Positions 25,616 through 34,644 of a stretch of 64,000 nucleotides of DNA are shown in pieces. The position numbers and the translations under genes are program-made. The notes beneath the pieces were generated by a model. It had not been told where the DNA came from, did not search any database, and saw only the letters and a list, made by a program, of their open reading frames with translations. The stretch comes from an uncultured Carboxylicivirga sp. GTDB taxonomy: Bacteria > Bacteroidota > Bacteroidia > Bacteroidales > Marinilabiliaceae. The stretch's first letter is position 1. Every line of letters begins with the position of its first letter. The stretch spans positions 992,001 to 1,056,000 of the forward strand of contig CANNEA010000001.1 of NCBI GenBank assembly GCA_947503525.1, given 5' to 3'.

Positions 25616-26305
25616 TTATTTGGGCTTAGCAAATAAAGGTAGGTCATTTATTTTTAAACTATCCATTTCATCACCATTATTATGAGCTAGCAGTAAACCT
25701 TCTTCAATAAGCATCTCTCTGCTGTGCAGCTCTTTCTCATTTAGACCTTTATTTAATCCTTCGTTTAACATTCTACCGGCTTGTAGCGGAAACTCAAATA
25801 ATTGAGGATAAGAATCTTTCTTTTTGGGTTCATCATAAAAAGTACGACAACTCGGTTCTGACATGGAAAGATAAATGCGACAAGTCAAAGGACGTGCCGG
25901 ATATACGGAACATGAACCATTTTTGAGTAAGGGGCAAGCTTGCTTCGATGATAGCAATTCTTTTTCACCCAAACGACCTCGTTTCTGGTAATTATCGAAA
26001 GCTCTTTGTACTGTTGATTTTATATTTTCTTCGCTAAAGTTTAATTTCATAAATTCCCAAACAAACAGCATCTCATGACCTGTTGCAAAAATTGGTTGAT
26101 GACAACACCAGCTGCAGCCTTTTTTACAATCAATCTTAATGTTTTGTCGTTCAGCCTCGCCTGACAAAGCTTCTACCAAACCATCAATGGCATCCTGTGC
26201 TTGTCTCGTGGTTTGTAATACAGATTTTTTCTCTAATCCTTTTTCATTCGTAACTAGGGCTAAATTATAGCCATCATTAAAAAATACCTTGTCGTTATCA
26301 GTCAT
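25616..26305 (-). CDS. YkgJ family Cys-cluster (Zn/Fe-binding) protein
   Basis: A 229-residue cytoplasmic protein with the YkgJ-type cysteine cluster. CKKGCSWCC at about residues 60-68 is followed about 60 residues later by CPLLKNGSC, YPARPLTCR and a further Cys in SEPSCR. The family binds a metal, probably Zn or Fe, and is sometimes linked to Fe-S or post-translational chemistry, but no reaction is established. It precedes the unknown membrane-anchored protein in the same direction. Length is typical of the longer family members. Confidence 0.82.
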   Translation of the reverse strand: MTDNDKVFFNDGYNLALVTNEKGLEKKSVLQTTRQAQDAIDGLVEALSGEAERQNIKIDCKKGCSWCCHQPIFATGHEMLFVWEFMKLNFSEENIKSTVQRAFDNYQKRGRLGEKELLSSKQACPLLKNGSCSVYPARPLTCRIYLSMSEPSCRTFYDEPKKKDSYPQLFEFPLQAGRMLNEGLNKGLNEKELHSREMLIEEGLLLAHNNGDEMDSLKINDLPLFAKPK

Positions 26306-26368
26306 CTTATACTATTATGTAATTATACTGAGGTATGCCTATAGTGCTATCTTCGTTTTTGAGATTTG

Positions 26369-28603
26369 TTAGACGATCTCCTTTTTTTCTTGCGAATTAA
26401 CGAAAAGAATATCACCTGATTCATCATATCCATCAAAAATATCAGAATGATTACGTTTCAGTTGTTCTTCTCTAAATCCAACAATTGTTAATCCGGCATC
26501 CGATGAATATTGATTGATTAGTGATTTCACCGATACATTTTCATCAACAGGAAGTATCTCAATATTGCTTAGCGTAATAGGTAAGCGACCTGTTTGAACC
26601 AAGTCACTTAATTCCTGTCTTGTTTCTTCCATCTGTTCTTTAGGACACATGCTGTAAATAACGATGTGGCCTTTTTTCCAATCAGGATGTGACAGAATAA
26701 TATAGCCCAGAAGTATCATCAGATTAGCATTGGTATGATCTGTAGGTCGTATCCATACATGTATGCCATTTCTATATTTTATTAATTTTTTAGATTGAGC
26801 AAATACGCAAACATCATAATCGCCTGCCCTGGTTAGATTTATGTTTTCAATTATTCGTTCCAACTCATCGGGTTGTTCTTTAATGTATTCAAATACAATC
26901 ATGTTATTTTCCATCCCGGAAATACTTGGTGATTGTATGGCTTGGGCAATTGCGGTTGTATAGGATGGGGAAATCATTGTATCGATATAAACCGAATTAT
27001 CATCATCATTCTGATTATGTATAAGTTTATCCAACTCCTTTTTGGCCTCGGTATATGTTTTTCGCGAGAAGTAACCCTCCATAAAATGAAAATAGGTGCC
27101 AAAGCCATGTTTGTACGATATCCAATTCATTAGGCTAAAAATCTTATCTCGCTCAAACGAATTGCTTGAGAGGCACAGTGCAGCAGGTCTCCATTCATCA
27201 CTGTGATTTTTATTGCGATTACGCTGCATATACACCTGAAGCTTCCTGTTCAACTGGAAAATAGCCTCCTTAAAAATAGTCTCAAATCCTTTCCTGTTTT
27301 TGTGATAATTATTTATGTATAAATAAAGGATTGTAATAAGTAAATAGGATAAGATGGTATATAGGGCATTAATCTGGAACATTAACCAAACCGAAAGAAT
27401 AAAACCGGCTAAACTGATGTACCATTTTGATTTAAATTTAGGACGGTAGGAGGGAGCGGATCCAAAGTGGTTTAAAAAAGAGATCAGGCATAAGGAACCA
27501 TAAGTGATCATGAAAAACATTGAAATTATTTCGGCGACAAAATTTACATTCCCCATTCCGACGAAAACAAAGGCTATTGCAATTGCCACATAGGTCGCAT
27601 TTATTGGTTCTTTTGATTCACCTTTAGATTTTGATAAGAAATGATTCACCTTTCGCCTTGGAAAGGAATTGTCGGTGGCAAGAGCCTGTAACGTGCGTGG
27701 AGCTACCAATACTGATCCCAGAGCAGAAGATATTGTTGATGCCGCCAGACCAAGAGGGATGAGTATAAATCCGCCCAGGGCGATGTTTTTCATAACCAGT
27801 TGGTGAGTCAGTAAATCCTCTTGAGTAGCAGAGACTGAGAGCTTATATACCACGGCCAAATAAAACAGCATTCCACCAATTGTAGCAAGCATTGTCCCTT
27901 TTGGTATACTTTTACTTGGATTCTTTAGGTCGCCACTCAGGCCGACTCCCGCTGTCATACCTGTAAATGCAGGAAAGCAAATGGCAAATACACGGAAGAA
28001 TTCATTTTTGTTGAAAAAGCCTATGTTTTGTTTGCCAATGGCAATGCTTTCAGCTTCGGAAGGTGTGCCTAAAAAGAAGGCTAAAAGAGAAATGGCTAAT
28101 AATACAACAACTATATATAAAGCTTTGACGCCCAGGTTAGCTCCTTTTTTGATGATAAGAAGAGCAAGTAATGTCATTACCGGAATACTAATGGCCTGAC
28201 GGGGTAGTTCCCATCCAAAGCTTCTGCTCCACCATTCAAATAAAGGTTCGAATGTTTCGGTAAATGCGATGACGTAAAAAGCTACGCTAATGGCTTGCGA
28301 CATGAAAAGAGCAAGTCCAATGGTTGCGCCAATATTGAGTCCAAAAGAACGGGATATAATAAAATACTCTCCGCCGCCCTCAACTCTTTTGTTGGTGGCT
28401 ATTTCACTAATGGCAAGTGCTGTAGGTATGGTAACTAAATGTCCGAGTATAATAATGAGCAAGCCTCCCAACATACCGGTTGTCCCTACCGCATAACCAA
28501 ATCGCAGAAATAAAATGGCTCCTAAGATTGTGGAGATAGCAGTGAAAAAAACAGGTCCGGTTCCAAATCCTTGTTTCTTATTTCCACTTGAATTTATACT
28601 CAT
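26369..28603 (-). CDS. SLC12-like cation-chloride cotransporter / APC superfamily permease
   Basis: A 744-residue transporter. About twelve transmembrane helices fill residues 15-440. The first helix region GTGPVFFTAISTILGAILFLRFGY and FPAFTGMTAGVGLSGDLKNP are typical of the SLC12 (Na-K-Cl cotransporter-like) branch of the APC superfamily, here paraphrased by short anchors ILGAILF and GMTAGVG. The C-terminal ~300 residues are a soluble cytoplasmic domain with repeats like those of eukaryotic SLC12 C-termini (PALCLSSNS, then VIYSMCP). In bacteria such proteins are expected to carry ions or amino acids, and the substrate is unknown. It is transcribed alone, upstream of the Cys-cluster gene. Confidence 0.82.
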   Translation of the reverse strand: MSINSSGNKKQGFGTGPVFFTAISTILGAILFLRFGYAVGTTGMLGGLLIIILGHLVTIPTALAISEIATNKRVEGGGEYFIISRSFGLNIGATIGLALFMSQAISVAFYVIAFTETFEPLFEWWSRSFGWELPRQAISIPVMTLLALLIIKKGANLGVKALYIVVVLLAISLLAFFLGTPSEAESIAIGKQNIGFFNKNEFFRVFAICFPAFTGMTAGVGLSGDLKNPSKSIPKGTMLATIGGMLFYLAVVYKLSVSATQEDLLTHQLVMKNIALGGFILIPLGLAASTISSALGSVLVAPRTLQALATDNSFPRRKVNHFLSKSKGESKEPINATYVAIAIAFVFVGMGNVNFVAEIISMFFMITYGSLCLISFLNHFGSAPSYRPKFKSKWYISLAGFILSVWLMFQINALYTILSYLLITILYLYINNYHKNRKGFETIFKEAIFQLNRKLQVYMQRNRNKNHSDEWRPAALCLSSNSFERDKIFSLMNWISYKHGFGTYFHFMEGYFSRKTYTEAKKELDKLIHNQNDDDNSVYIDTMISPSYTTAIAQAIQSPSISGMENNMIVFEYIKEQPDELERIIENINLTRAGDYDVCVFAQSKKLIKYRNGIHVWIRPTDHTNANLMILLGYIILSHPDWKKGHIVIYSMCPKEQMEETRQELSDLVQTGRLPITLSNIEILPVDENVSVKSLINQYSSDAGLTIVGFREEQLKRNHSDIFDGYDESGDILFVNSQEKKEIV

Positions 28604-28699
28604 GTTTTAAGTTTTCCTTAAAAGTAGCAACTTTCGTTCTATTCTTCCATGGAATATACATTGTTTATCCAAATAGATATTTAACAGTGGAGTTTTAGT

Positions 28700-28753
28700 A
28701 AAAAAACAACCGTCTGAAAGGAGAGTAGTGCGAAAAGGGAGTCAGACGGTTGT
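28700..28753 (-). terminator. Intrinsic terminator downstream of LytTR gene
   Basis: ACAACCGTCTGA (28706-28717) pairs perfectly with 28742-28753 around a 24-nt loop. The A-run at 28700-28706 becomes a U-tract on the minus strand, so it terminates the LytTR gene transcript. Confidence 0.75.
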
Positions 28754-28869
28754 AGGGAAAATTGTTACATAATTTAATGAGCAAGTTGCCTATTCATTAA
28801 TAGGCTTTTGCTTAGATAAAATTAATAAAAGATATGTGATGATAAATATAGAATTGTAGAAATAAAGCT

Positions 28870-28917
28870 GAGCGTGCCAAATTTTGCATTGAGCGTAGTG
28901 AAATTGCCTTTAAGCGT
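28870..28917. repeat. Three-unit AGCGT array at 21-bp spacing
   Basis: AGCGT begins at 28871 (AGCGTG), 28892 (AGCGTA) and 28913 (AGCGTT). The intervals are 21 and 21 bp, and TTGC recurs between units. The last copy overlaps the stop codon of the LytTR gene. Spacing matches the large array at 15.4-15.9 kb, but the motif match is shorter. Confidence 0.5.
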
Positions 28918-29245
28918 TAACGGAAAAATTCCGAAACGCCTCAGTTATGTTTTTAATATTACGGTGTGATACCACTAATTTGTCATTATTTATTAATGTT
29001 ATTTGCCTGTCTTTTTTATTAAATTCAATTATGGCCTGGAAGTTCACAATGAAATTTCGATTAATACGAATAAAGTTATGAGGCAATAATTTACTGAGTT
29101 CAGTAAGACTTTTTTGGCATAGCTTGTCACCTTCAACCAAAACAAAAGTGGTTAATTCATTCTGATGTTTAATGTACAAAACATCAGAAGCAGAAATCTT
29201 TAAGATCTTTAATTCACATTCAATTACAATAAAGTTAGCACTCAT
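28910..29245 (-). CDS. Stand-alone LytTR DNA-binding regulator
   Basis: A 111-residue protein consisting almost only of a LytTR domain, which binds DNA in many Bacteroidota response regulators. Family features include EILYIKHQ-like DVLYIKHQNE, KSLTELSKLLP and FIRINRNFIVN. There is no receiver domain, so phosphorylation control is not encoded in this gene. LytTR-only proteins are known in Bacteroidota; target genes are unknown here. It sits between a terminator and a divergent AT-rich region. The phased AGCGT repeats overlap its 3' end. Confidence 0.82.
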   Translation of the reverse strand: MSANFIVIECELKILKISASDVLYIKHQNELTTFVLVEGDKLCQKSLTELSKLLPHNFIRINRNFIVNFQAIIEFNKKDRQITLINNDKLVVSHRNIKNITEAFRNFSVNA

Positions 29246-29440
29246 AGTAAAATTTCGATTTGTGTGTACACTACTATGTGACTTTTACTCTAACTACATG
29301 GGTTAATACCAAAAGTGAGGAATCGTAACACTTTTTTTCGAATTTTTTTTAATATTATATTGTAAATGAGTGATTGATAGGCAGATAAAATAGGGCGTCT
29401 TCTATAATTGATGTTAAATAGAGTGTTGATACTATTGCAT

Positions 29441-29469
29441 AAAAAAACCTGATCACTTATGATCAGGTT
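29441..29469 (-). terminator. Intrinsic terminator of DUF4136 lipoprotein gene
   Basis: AACCTGATCA (29446-29455) pairs with 29460-29469 around CTTA. The A-run at 29441-29447 is the minus-strand U-tract. Confidence 0.88.
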
Positions 29470-29493
29470 AAATTCCAGAAATTTTTTAGGATT

Positions 29494-30039
29494 CTATTTT
29501 TTCGAGTTTGGCATTGTTCTAAACACCTTCGCAATCATATTATTTAAATCTTTCTCTTTGCGTTTGTCTGAACCTTTAAAAGCACCCGTTGCAATACCCT
29601 GCCATACCAATAGTTTATTCTCTTTATCAATTATATCAATTACCAGTGTACCTTCCTTGTATGTGTTATAACTTACCTTATTAATTCCGGTACCAATTCC
29701 CCAACCGTAATTATAAGTTGAGCTACCCCAATAGAAGTCATTATGACGAGTAACCATTGCTGCCTCTTTTTCACGAGATATAACCATGACTTTAACAATT
29801 AGGTCAGGAGAAAGTGTTTGGTTGTAACCACGTTTATCCATTTCTTTAGCTATGGCCGAACCAATTAGTTTCTTGGTTTTATCAGTAAGCATTTCTGATT
29901 CCAGTCGTTGCATCATCATATAATTATCGAATGTTGTAAAGTCGATTGTAGGATCAACTTCAGTCACGATATCAACAGTTCTACATGAAGACAAAAGCAG
30001 TATAAAACCAAAAACAAGTGATAGGTTAAGTTTTCTCAT
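29494..30039 (-). CDS. DUF4136 domain lipoprotein
   Basis: A 181-residue lipoprotein. The signal MRKLNLSLVFGF ends in the lipobox LLSSC. The mature part reads FTTFDNYMMM and continues with a DUF4136-type alpha/beta domain: LIGSAIAKEMDKRGY, PDLIVKVMV and GTLVIDIIDKENKLLVWQG are close to the family pattern. DUF4136 proteins are envelope lipoproteins without established function. The gene is monocistronic by its flanking terminator. Confidence 0.82.
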   Translation of the reverse strand: MRKLNLSLVFGFILLLSSCRTVDIVTEVDPTIDFTTFDNYMMMQRLESEMLTDKTKKLIGSAIAKEMDKRGYNQTLSPDLIVKVMVISREKEAAMVTRHNDFYWGSSTYNYGWGIGTGINKVSYNTYKEGTLVIDIIDKENKLLVWQGIATGAFKGSDKRKEKDLNNMIAKVFRTMPNSKK

Positions 30040-30139
30040 TTAAAAAATATTAGTGATTCTTTATGCAATATTGAAAAATGTAATACGGCTTTAAAAGTAA
30101 TGATTTTTACTGAACCATGGCAGTATTAAGCAAAGGGAT

Positions 30140-30169
30140 AAAAAAAGGGAAACATTTGAGTTTCCCTTT
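30140..30169 (-). terminator. Intrinsic terminator of M18 aminopeptidase gene
   Basis: AAAGGGAAAC (30144-30153) pairs with GTTTCCCTTT (30160-30169) around ATTTGA. The preceding A-run is the U-tract of the minus strand. Confidence 0.9.
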
Positions 30170-30180
30170 CTGAACTTTTA

Positions 30181-31479
30181 TTAAATCTGGTAGAAGGCTT
30201 CAAATGCCTTGGTAATATAGGTATGATCCTTTACGCCTCCCAACTCACGGACTGAGTGCATGCCTAGCATCGGGTTACCGATATCAACAGTTCTGATATC
30301 TAATTTTCCAGTTGAGATATTACCTAAGGTAGATCCGCCGATCATGTCAGATCGATTAACAAACTTTTGAACAGGAATATCCGCCTTCTTACAAATATTT
30401 TCAAATATTGCAGAACTCTCACCATCTGTTGTGTATTTCTGATTAGCGTGGATTTTTATTACTGGTCCACCATTCATAACGGGATGAAGCACAGGATCGT
30501 GTTTCTCCGGATGATTAGGGTGAACGGAATGAGCCATGTCAGCTGAGATCATAAATGACTTGTAAATTGCGCGTTGAAAATCTTCTTGTGATTTACCCAT
30601 TTTCTCCATTAAACGCTCAATGATATTTCTTAATACAGGTGATCCGGCGCCTTGTTTGGTAACGCTACCCACTTCTTCATTGTCAAATACACATAGGAAA
30701 TTAGTTGTGGCTGCACTTTTTTTACCAATAAATGCAGTTAATCCCGCATGTACCATAGCTAAATCATCCAGTTTACCCGACGAAATAAATTCATTGTTCC
30801 CACCTAGAATACAGCCTTTTTCAACTTCATACAGAAAAAGATCAAAGTCCAGTATGTCTTCAGGTTTAGCTTTAAGCTCCTCTGAAATAAGATTTAACAG
30901 ATAATTCTTTTTCTCGAATGTTGAATTAACAATCCCCATTAATGGTAGCATGTCAACCTGCTTATTTAATTCAACGCCATCGTTAACACTACGATTAAGA
31001 TGGATAGCCATATTAGGTATGATTAAAAGAGCTTTCTTGAAATCAAGCAATTGTGTAACTGTATTTAGCGGATCTTTACTTTTAAGGAGGACTCTACCGG
31101 CAATTGATAAGGGTCTGTCTAACCATGTGCTTAAAATAGGGCCGCCATACACCTCGGTGTTTAGTTTTAAATAACCGTTAGCAAGCATCTCCGGATCTGG
31201 TTTAATCTTAAAACCCGGAGAGTCGCTATGTGCACTTATAAGTTTGATGCCTGTTTCCTCAGGGCTTTTAGAGCCTATCTGAAAGGCAAATAATGCGGAT
31301 CCGGATTTGGTGGTAAAGTATTTTCCTCCCTTTTTAACTTTCCAAACATCACCCATGTCAAGTTCAGTGTACCCGGCTTTTGCAAGGCTGGCTGCTGTAT
31401 TTTCAACAACATGAAATGCTGTTGGACTGGAGTGAATAAAGTCAATAAGATTTTCGGCTAATTTTATTTCCTGTGACAT
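30181..31479 (-). CDS. M18 family aminopeptidase
   Basis: A 432-residue cytoplasmic metallo-aminopeptidase of family M18 (aspartyl aminopeptidase group), which releases N-terminal residues and uses two metal ions. Metal and catalytic segments are ISAHSDSPGFKIKP, DNEEVGS and DMAHSVHPNHPEKHD. Length and motif order match full members. A second substrate-domain segment follows TKSGSALFAFQIG. It ends at a strong terminator and looks monocistronic. Role: peptide turnover. Confidence 0.92.
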   Translation of the reverse strand: MSQEIKLAENLIDFIHSSPTAFHVVENTAASLAKAGYTELDMGDVWKVKKGGKYFTTKSGSALFAFQIGSKSPEETGIKLISAHSDSPGFKIKPDPEMLANGYLKLNTEVYGGPILSTWLDRPLSIAGRVLLKSKDPLNTVTQLLDFKKALLIIPNMAIHLNRSVNDGVELNKQVDMLPLMGIVNSTFEKKNYLLNLISEELKAKPEDILDFDLFLYEVEKGCILGGNNEFISSGKLDDLAMVHAGLTAFIGKKSAATTNFLCVFDNEEVGSVTKQGAGSPVLRNIIERLMEKMGKSQEDFQRAIYKSFMISADMAHSVHPNHPEKHDPVLHPVMNGGPVIKIHANQKYTTDGESSAIFENICKKADIPVQKFVNRSDMIGGSTLGNISTGKLDIRTVDIGNPMLGMHSVRELGGVKDHTYITKAFEAFYQI

Positions 31480-31569
31480 AATATCTTTGAACTATCAGTT
31501 TATGTGCTACAAGATAATGAAAAATGAAGGGTGCTTTCAATGAGAAAGCTCAGGGAATTACTTAATGGC

Positions 31570-31602
31570 AAAAAAAAAGCTGCCTCGGGCGAGACAGCTT
31601 TT
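31570..31602 (-). terminator. Intrinsic terminator of cold-shock gene
   Basis: AAAAGCTG and CTCG (31575-31587) pair with CGAG and CAGCTT (31590-31600), with one mismatch. The preceding A-run is the minus-strand U-tract. Confidence 0.85.
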
Positions 31603-31623
31603 AATAAGTTCTAAATGATAAAT

Positions 31624-31815
31624 CTATGCTAGTTTAACATTTACAGCATTCAAGCCTTTACGGCCTTCCTGAAGTTCGTAGGTTACTTCATCGTTTTCTT
31701 TAACTTCATCGATAAGACCTGATACATGTACAAAATACTCTTTGCTTGATTCTTCATCTTTAACAAAGCCATATCCTTTTGACTCATTAAAGAATTTTAC
31801 AATACCTTTATTCAT
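31624..31815 (-). CDS. Cold-shock protein, CspA family
   Basis: A 63-residue single cold-shock domain protein, which binds single-stranded RNA/DNA as an RNA chaperone. ATG 31815 gives the standard N-terminus MNKGIVKFF. RNP1 is KGYGFV and RNP2 is YFVHVSG. An in-frame upstream TTG would add six residues and is not needed. A hairpin and a TACATTTG promoter-like element lie upstream, described separately. Divergent from topoisomerase III. Confidence 0.92.
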   Translation of the reverse strand: MNKGIVKFFNESKGYGFVKDEESSKEYFVHVSGLIDEVKENDEVTYELQEGRKGLNAVNVKLA

Positions 31816-31835
31816 TATAAAAAAATTTGTCAATA

Positions 31836-31861
31836 CTAACGCTATTAGAATGATGCGTTAG
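31836..31861 (-). promoter_or_regulatory. Hairpin in 5' untranslated region of cold-shock gene
   Basis: CTAACGC (31836-31842) pairs perfectly with GCGTTAG (31855-31861) around a 12-nt loop. It lies about 21 nt before the start codon on the minus strand. It could act in cold-dependent mRNA folding (inference). Confidence 0.5.
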
Positions 31862-31887
31862 ATTAATTACTAAAAAATTGTTACAAA

Positions 31888-31895
31888 CAAATGTA
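31888..31895 (-). promoter_or_regulatory. Promoter -7 element of cold-shock gene
   Basis: On the minus strand this reads TACATTTG, matching the Bacteroidota TAnnTTTG. No clear -33 TTTG is seen at the usual distance. It implies a 5' UTR of about 65 nt. Confidence 0.5.
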
Positions 31896-32147
31896 AAAAC
31901 TATTTTCTAATAACTCTACTTTTTGCTCAGATTCAAGTTCTATTTTACAATTATTTATTGTTGGAATTTAGCATTCCTGAATTCCTATTCTTTTATAATG
32001 CATAAGTATCAGAAAATCAATATTGAATAAAGGTGTTGAAAACTAGTTCAAACAGTACTTTAATTTTTAGTTACAGAAATATTATCTTCGCTATCCATCG
32101 CGTAAGCGTATTGAAGACCTTAAAAGTTACAAAAGAAGTATTTAGGA

Positions 32148-34508
32148 ATGATTGTTTGTGTTGCTGAGAAACCAAGTGTAGCCTATGAAATTGCTCAAAT
32201 TGTTGGAGCAAAATCAAAACGTAGTGGTTACTATGAAGGTAATAATTATCAGGTAACCTGGACATTTGGTCATCTTTGTACTTTAAAGGAACCACATGAT
32301 TATTTAGCCGATTGGAAAAGGTGGTTTATTAGTTCATTGCCAATGATTCCTTCCCGTTTTGGCATTAAGATAATTGATGATACAGGAATACAAAAACAAT
32401 TTGATACCATTGCGAAGCTTGTTTCTACTGCAACTGAAATTGTAAACTGTGGTGATGCCGGACAAGAGGGGGAGCTTATTCAGCGTTGGGTGCTCCTAAA
32501 GGCCGGGGCTAAATGTCCTATAAAACGACTTTGGATTTCATCACTAACGGAAGAGGCTATTCGTGAGGGTTTTGAAAAGTTACGAACTAATGATGAATTT
32601 AATAACCTTTATGCCGCAGGCAGTTCACGTGCAATTGGTGATTGGTTGTTGGGGATGAATGCTACACGCTTGTATACCCTAAAATACGGGCAGCAGGGAC
32701 AGGTTCTTTCTATTGGAAGGGTGCAAACGCCAACTTTGGGATTAATTGTGGAACGTCAGAAATCGATTGATCATTTTAAGCCGGAACCCTATTGGGAGTT
32801 GAAAACCAAGTATAAAGATGTTTTATTCTCGGCAACAAAAGGCCGATTTAATAAAAAGGATGAGGGTGAAGATTTTCTGAAGCAGATAAAAGAAGAACTG
32901 TTTCATATTAAAGATTTTTCGAGGAAGAAAGGAAAAGAAGCTCCGCCTCGTCTCTTTGATTTAACGTCTTTACAGGTTGAATGTAACCGTAAGTTTGGAT
33001 TCTCGGCCGATGATACTTTAAAGACTATTCAGTCTTTATATGAAAAAAAGGTAACCACATATCCCAGGGTAGATACTAGCTATTTGAGTAACGATATTTA
33101 TCCTAAAGTACCGGGTATATTAAAAGGTTTGAAAGATCACAGCCAGCTAACAGCACCACTATTAAATACAAAACTTAAGAAATCGAAGAAGGTTTTTGAT
33201 GATAAAAAGGTAACCGATCACCATGCTATTATTCCAACAGGTGTGCACGCAAAGGCCTTGGGTCGGGACGAGAAATTAGTTTATGAGCTTGTAACGCGTC
33301 GCTTTATTGCGGCCTTTTATCCTGATGCTACAATATCGAATACAGTTGTAGTAGGGAACGCTGCTGATGTAGAGTTTAAGGCCACCGGGAAGCAATTGCT
33401 TGAACCGGGATGGCGTGTTGTGTTTCAGGATAATAAAGAAGGTGATAAGAAGGATAGTGAGATTATGCCAGAATTTACGGTTGGGGAATCCGGACCGCAT
33501 GAGCCGCAATTGTTGGAAAAAGAAACACAGCCACCTAAGCCATATACCGAAGCTACCTTGCTGAGAGCTATGGAGACTGCAGGTAAGCAAATAGATGATG
33601 AGGAGTTGCGCGAGGCCATGAAAGAAAATGGAATAGGCCGTCCATCTACGCGTGCTGCAATTATTGAAACACTGTTTAGGCGCAAATATATTAGTAAGGT
33701 TAGGAAAAATCTTCATCCGACTATTACAGGCACACAATTGATAGATACCATTGGAAACGATCTATTAAAGTCGGCAGAATTAACGGGCCTGTGGGAAAAG
33801 AAACTAAGGGAAATTGAAAAGGGAGAATATGATGCTGGTGAGTTCATGAATGAACTTAAGCAAATGGTATCAGATATTGTATTTCAAGTTAAGCATGACA
33901 GAAATGCACGCAAATTAGACATTGTTAGCGAGGAGAAGGAAAAAGCTGCAGTTAAAGCAAAAACTAAGACATCGTCTAATTCAAAAAGCTTATTATGCCC
34001 TGTTTGTAAAAAGGGGACCATCCTAAAAGGCAAAGGAGCCTGGGGATGTTCGGCATACAAAGAAGGTTGTAAAACAATTATTCCGTTTGAATATTTAGGG
34101 AAGAACTTAAGTGATAAACAGATTGAGCAATTGGTTTTGAAAGGACAAACCGGTGTGATAAAAGGTTTTGTTGAAGGGAGTGATAAAGTAAATGGGAAGC
34201 TCAAATTTACATCCCAAGGGCTTCAGCTTATCAAAGAGGAGGCTGCAGTTTGGACATGCCCTTCTTGTAAGAAAGGAACGGTAATAAAGGGAAAAACGGC
34301 TTATGGATGTAACAATTACACCAATGGTTGTAAATTGAGAATTCAGTTTGAATATGGAGGTAAAAAACTTTCACAAAAGCAGCTTGAGAGTTTGATTCTA
34401 AAAGGTAAAACACCATTGATAAAAGGTTTTACTCTTAAGGATTCTGATAAAAAAGTGGATGGTTTTCTCAAAATTGAATCAGGAACTATAAGCTTTCAGG
34501 CAAAGTAG
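32148..34508 (+). CDS. topB: DNA topoisomerase III
   Basis: A 786-residue type IA topoisomerase that relaxes and decatenates DNA. The TOPRIM-containing N-terminus begins MIVCVAEKPSVAYEIA, with CGDAGQEGELIQR as the acidic metal site. The active-site Tyr305 is in TTYPRVDTSYLS. Two C-terminal zinc-ribbon-like repeats of about 90 residues (CPVCKKGTI..GCSAYKEGC and CPSCKKGTV..GCNNYTNGC) follow, each ending in an ELKxLSxKQxxxLxLKGxT-like strand. Length is normal for the Bacteroidota TopB group. The start at 32148 is the first Met of the domain. It is not next to conjugation genes, so a chromosomal housekeeping copy is likely. Confidence 0.93.
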   Translation: MIVCVAEKPSVAYEIAQIVGAKSKRSGYYEGNNYQVTWTFGHLCTLKEPHDYLADWKRWFISSLPMIPSRFGIKIIDDTGIQKQFDTIAKLVSTATEIVNCGDAGQEGELIQRWVLLKAGAKCPIKRLWISSLTEEAIREGFEKLRTNDEFNNLYAAGSSRAIGDWLLGMNATRLYTLKYGQQGQVLSIGRVQTPTLGLIVERQKSIDHFKPEPYWELKTKYKDVLFSATKGRFNKKDEGEDFLKQIKEELFHIKDFSRKKGKEAPPRLFDLTSLQVECNRKFGFSADDTLKTIQSLYEKKVTTYPRVDTSYLSNDIYPKVPGILKGLKDHSQLTAPLLNTKLKKSKKVFDDKKVTDHHAIIPTGVHAKALGRDEKLVYELVTRRFIAAFYPDATISNTVVVGNAADVEFKATGKQLLEPGWRVVFQDNKEGDKKDSEIMPEFTVGESGPHEPQLLEKETQPPKPYTEATLLRAMETAGKQIDDEELREAMKENGIGRPSTRAAIIETLFRRKYISKVRKNLHPTITGTQLIDTIGNDLLKSAELTGLWEKKLREIEKGEYDAGEFMNELKQMVSDIVFQVKHDRNARKLDIVSEEKEKAAVKAKTKTSSNSKSLLCPVCKKGTILKGKGAWGCSAYKEGCKTIIPFEYLGKNLSDKQIEQLVLKGQTGVIKGFVEGSDKVNGKLKFTSQGLQLIKEEAAVWTCPSCKKGTVIKGKTAYGCNNYTNGCKLRIQFEYGGKKLSQKQLESLILKGKTPLIKGFTLKDSDKKVDGFLKIESGTISFQAK

Positions 34509-34520
34509 TTTATTAATGCT

Positions 34521-34551
34521 TTTGTTTGATGGTAGGCTTTTCTTACTTTTG
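34521..34551 (+). promoter_or_regulatory. Promoter of LysM-protein gene
   Basis: TTTG (34521-34524), 19 bp, then TACTTTTG (34544-34551). This fits the Bacteroidota consensus TTTG-N19-21-TAnnTTTG and lies about 94 bp before the start codon. Confidence 0.7.
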
Positions 34552-34644
34552 AAAGCTTTATTTTAATGGATCGGTTTTTGCAAAATACAATTTGGTGCAT
34601 TACGTTCTATTAAAGCAAACTTGCATTAATTAGGTTTCTAGTGT

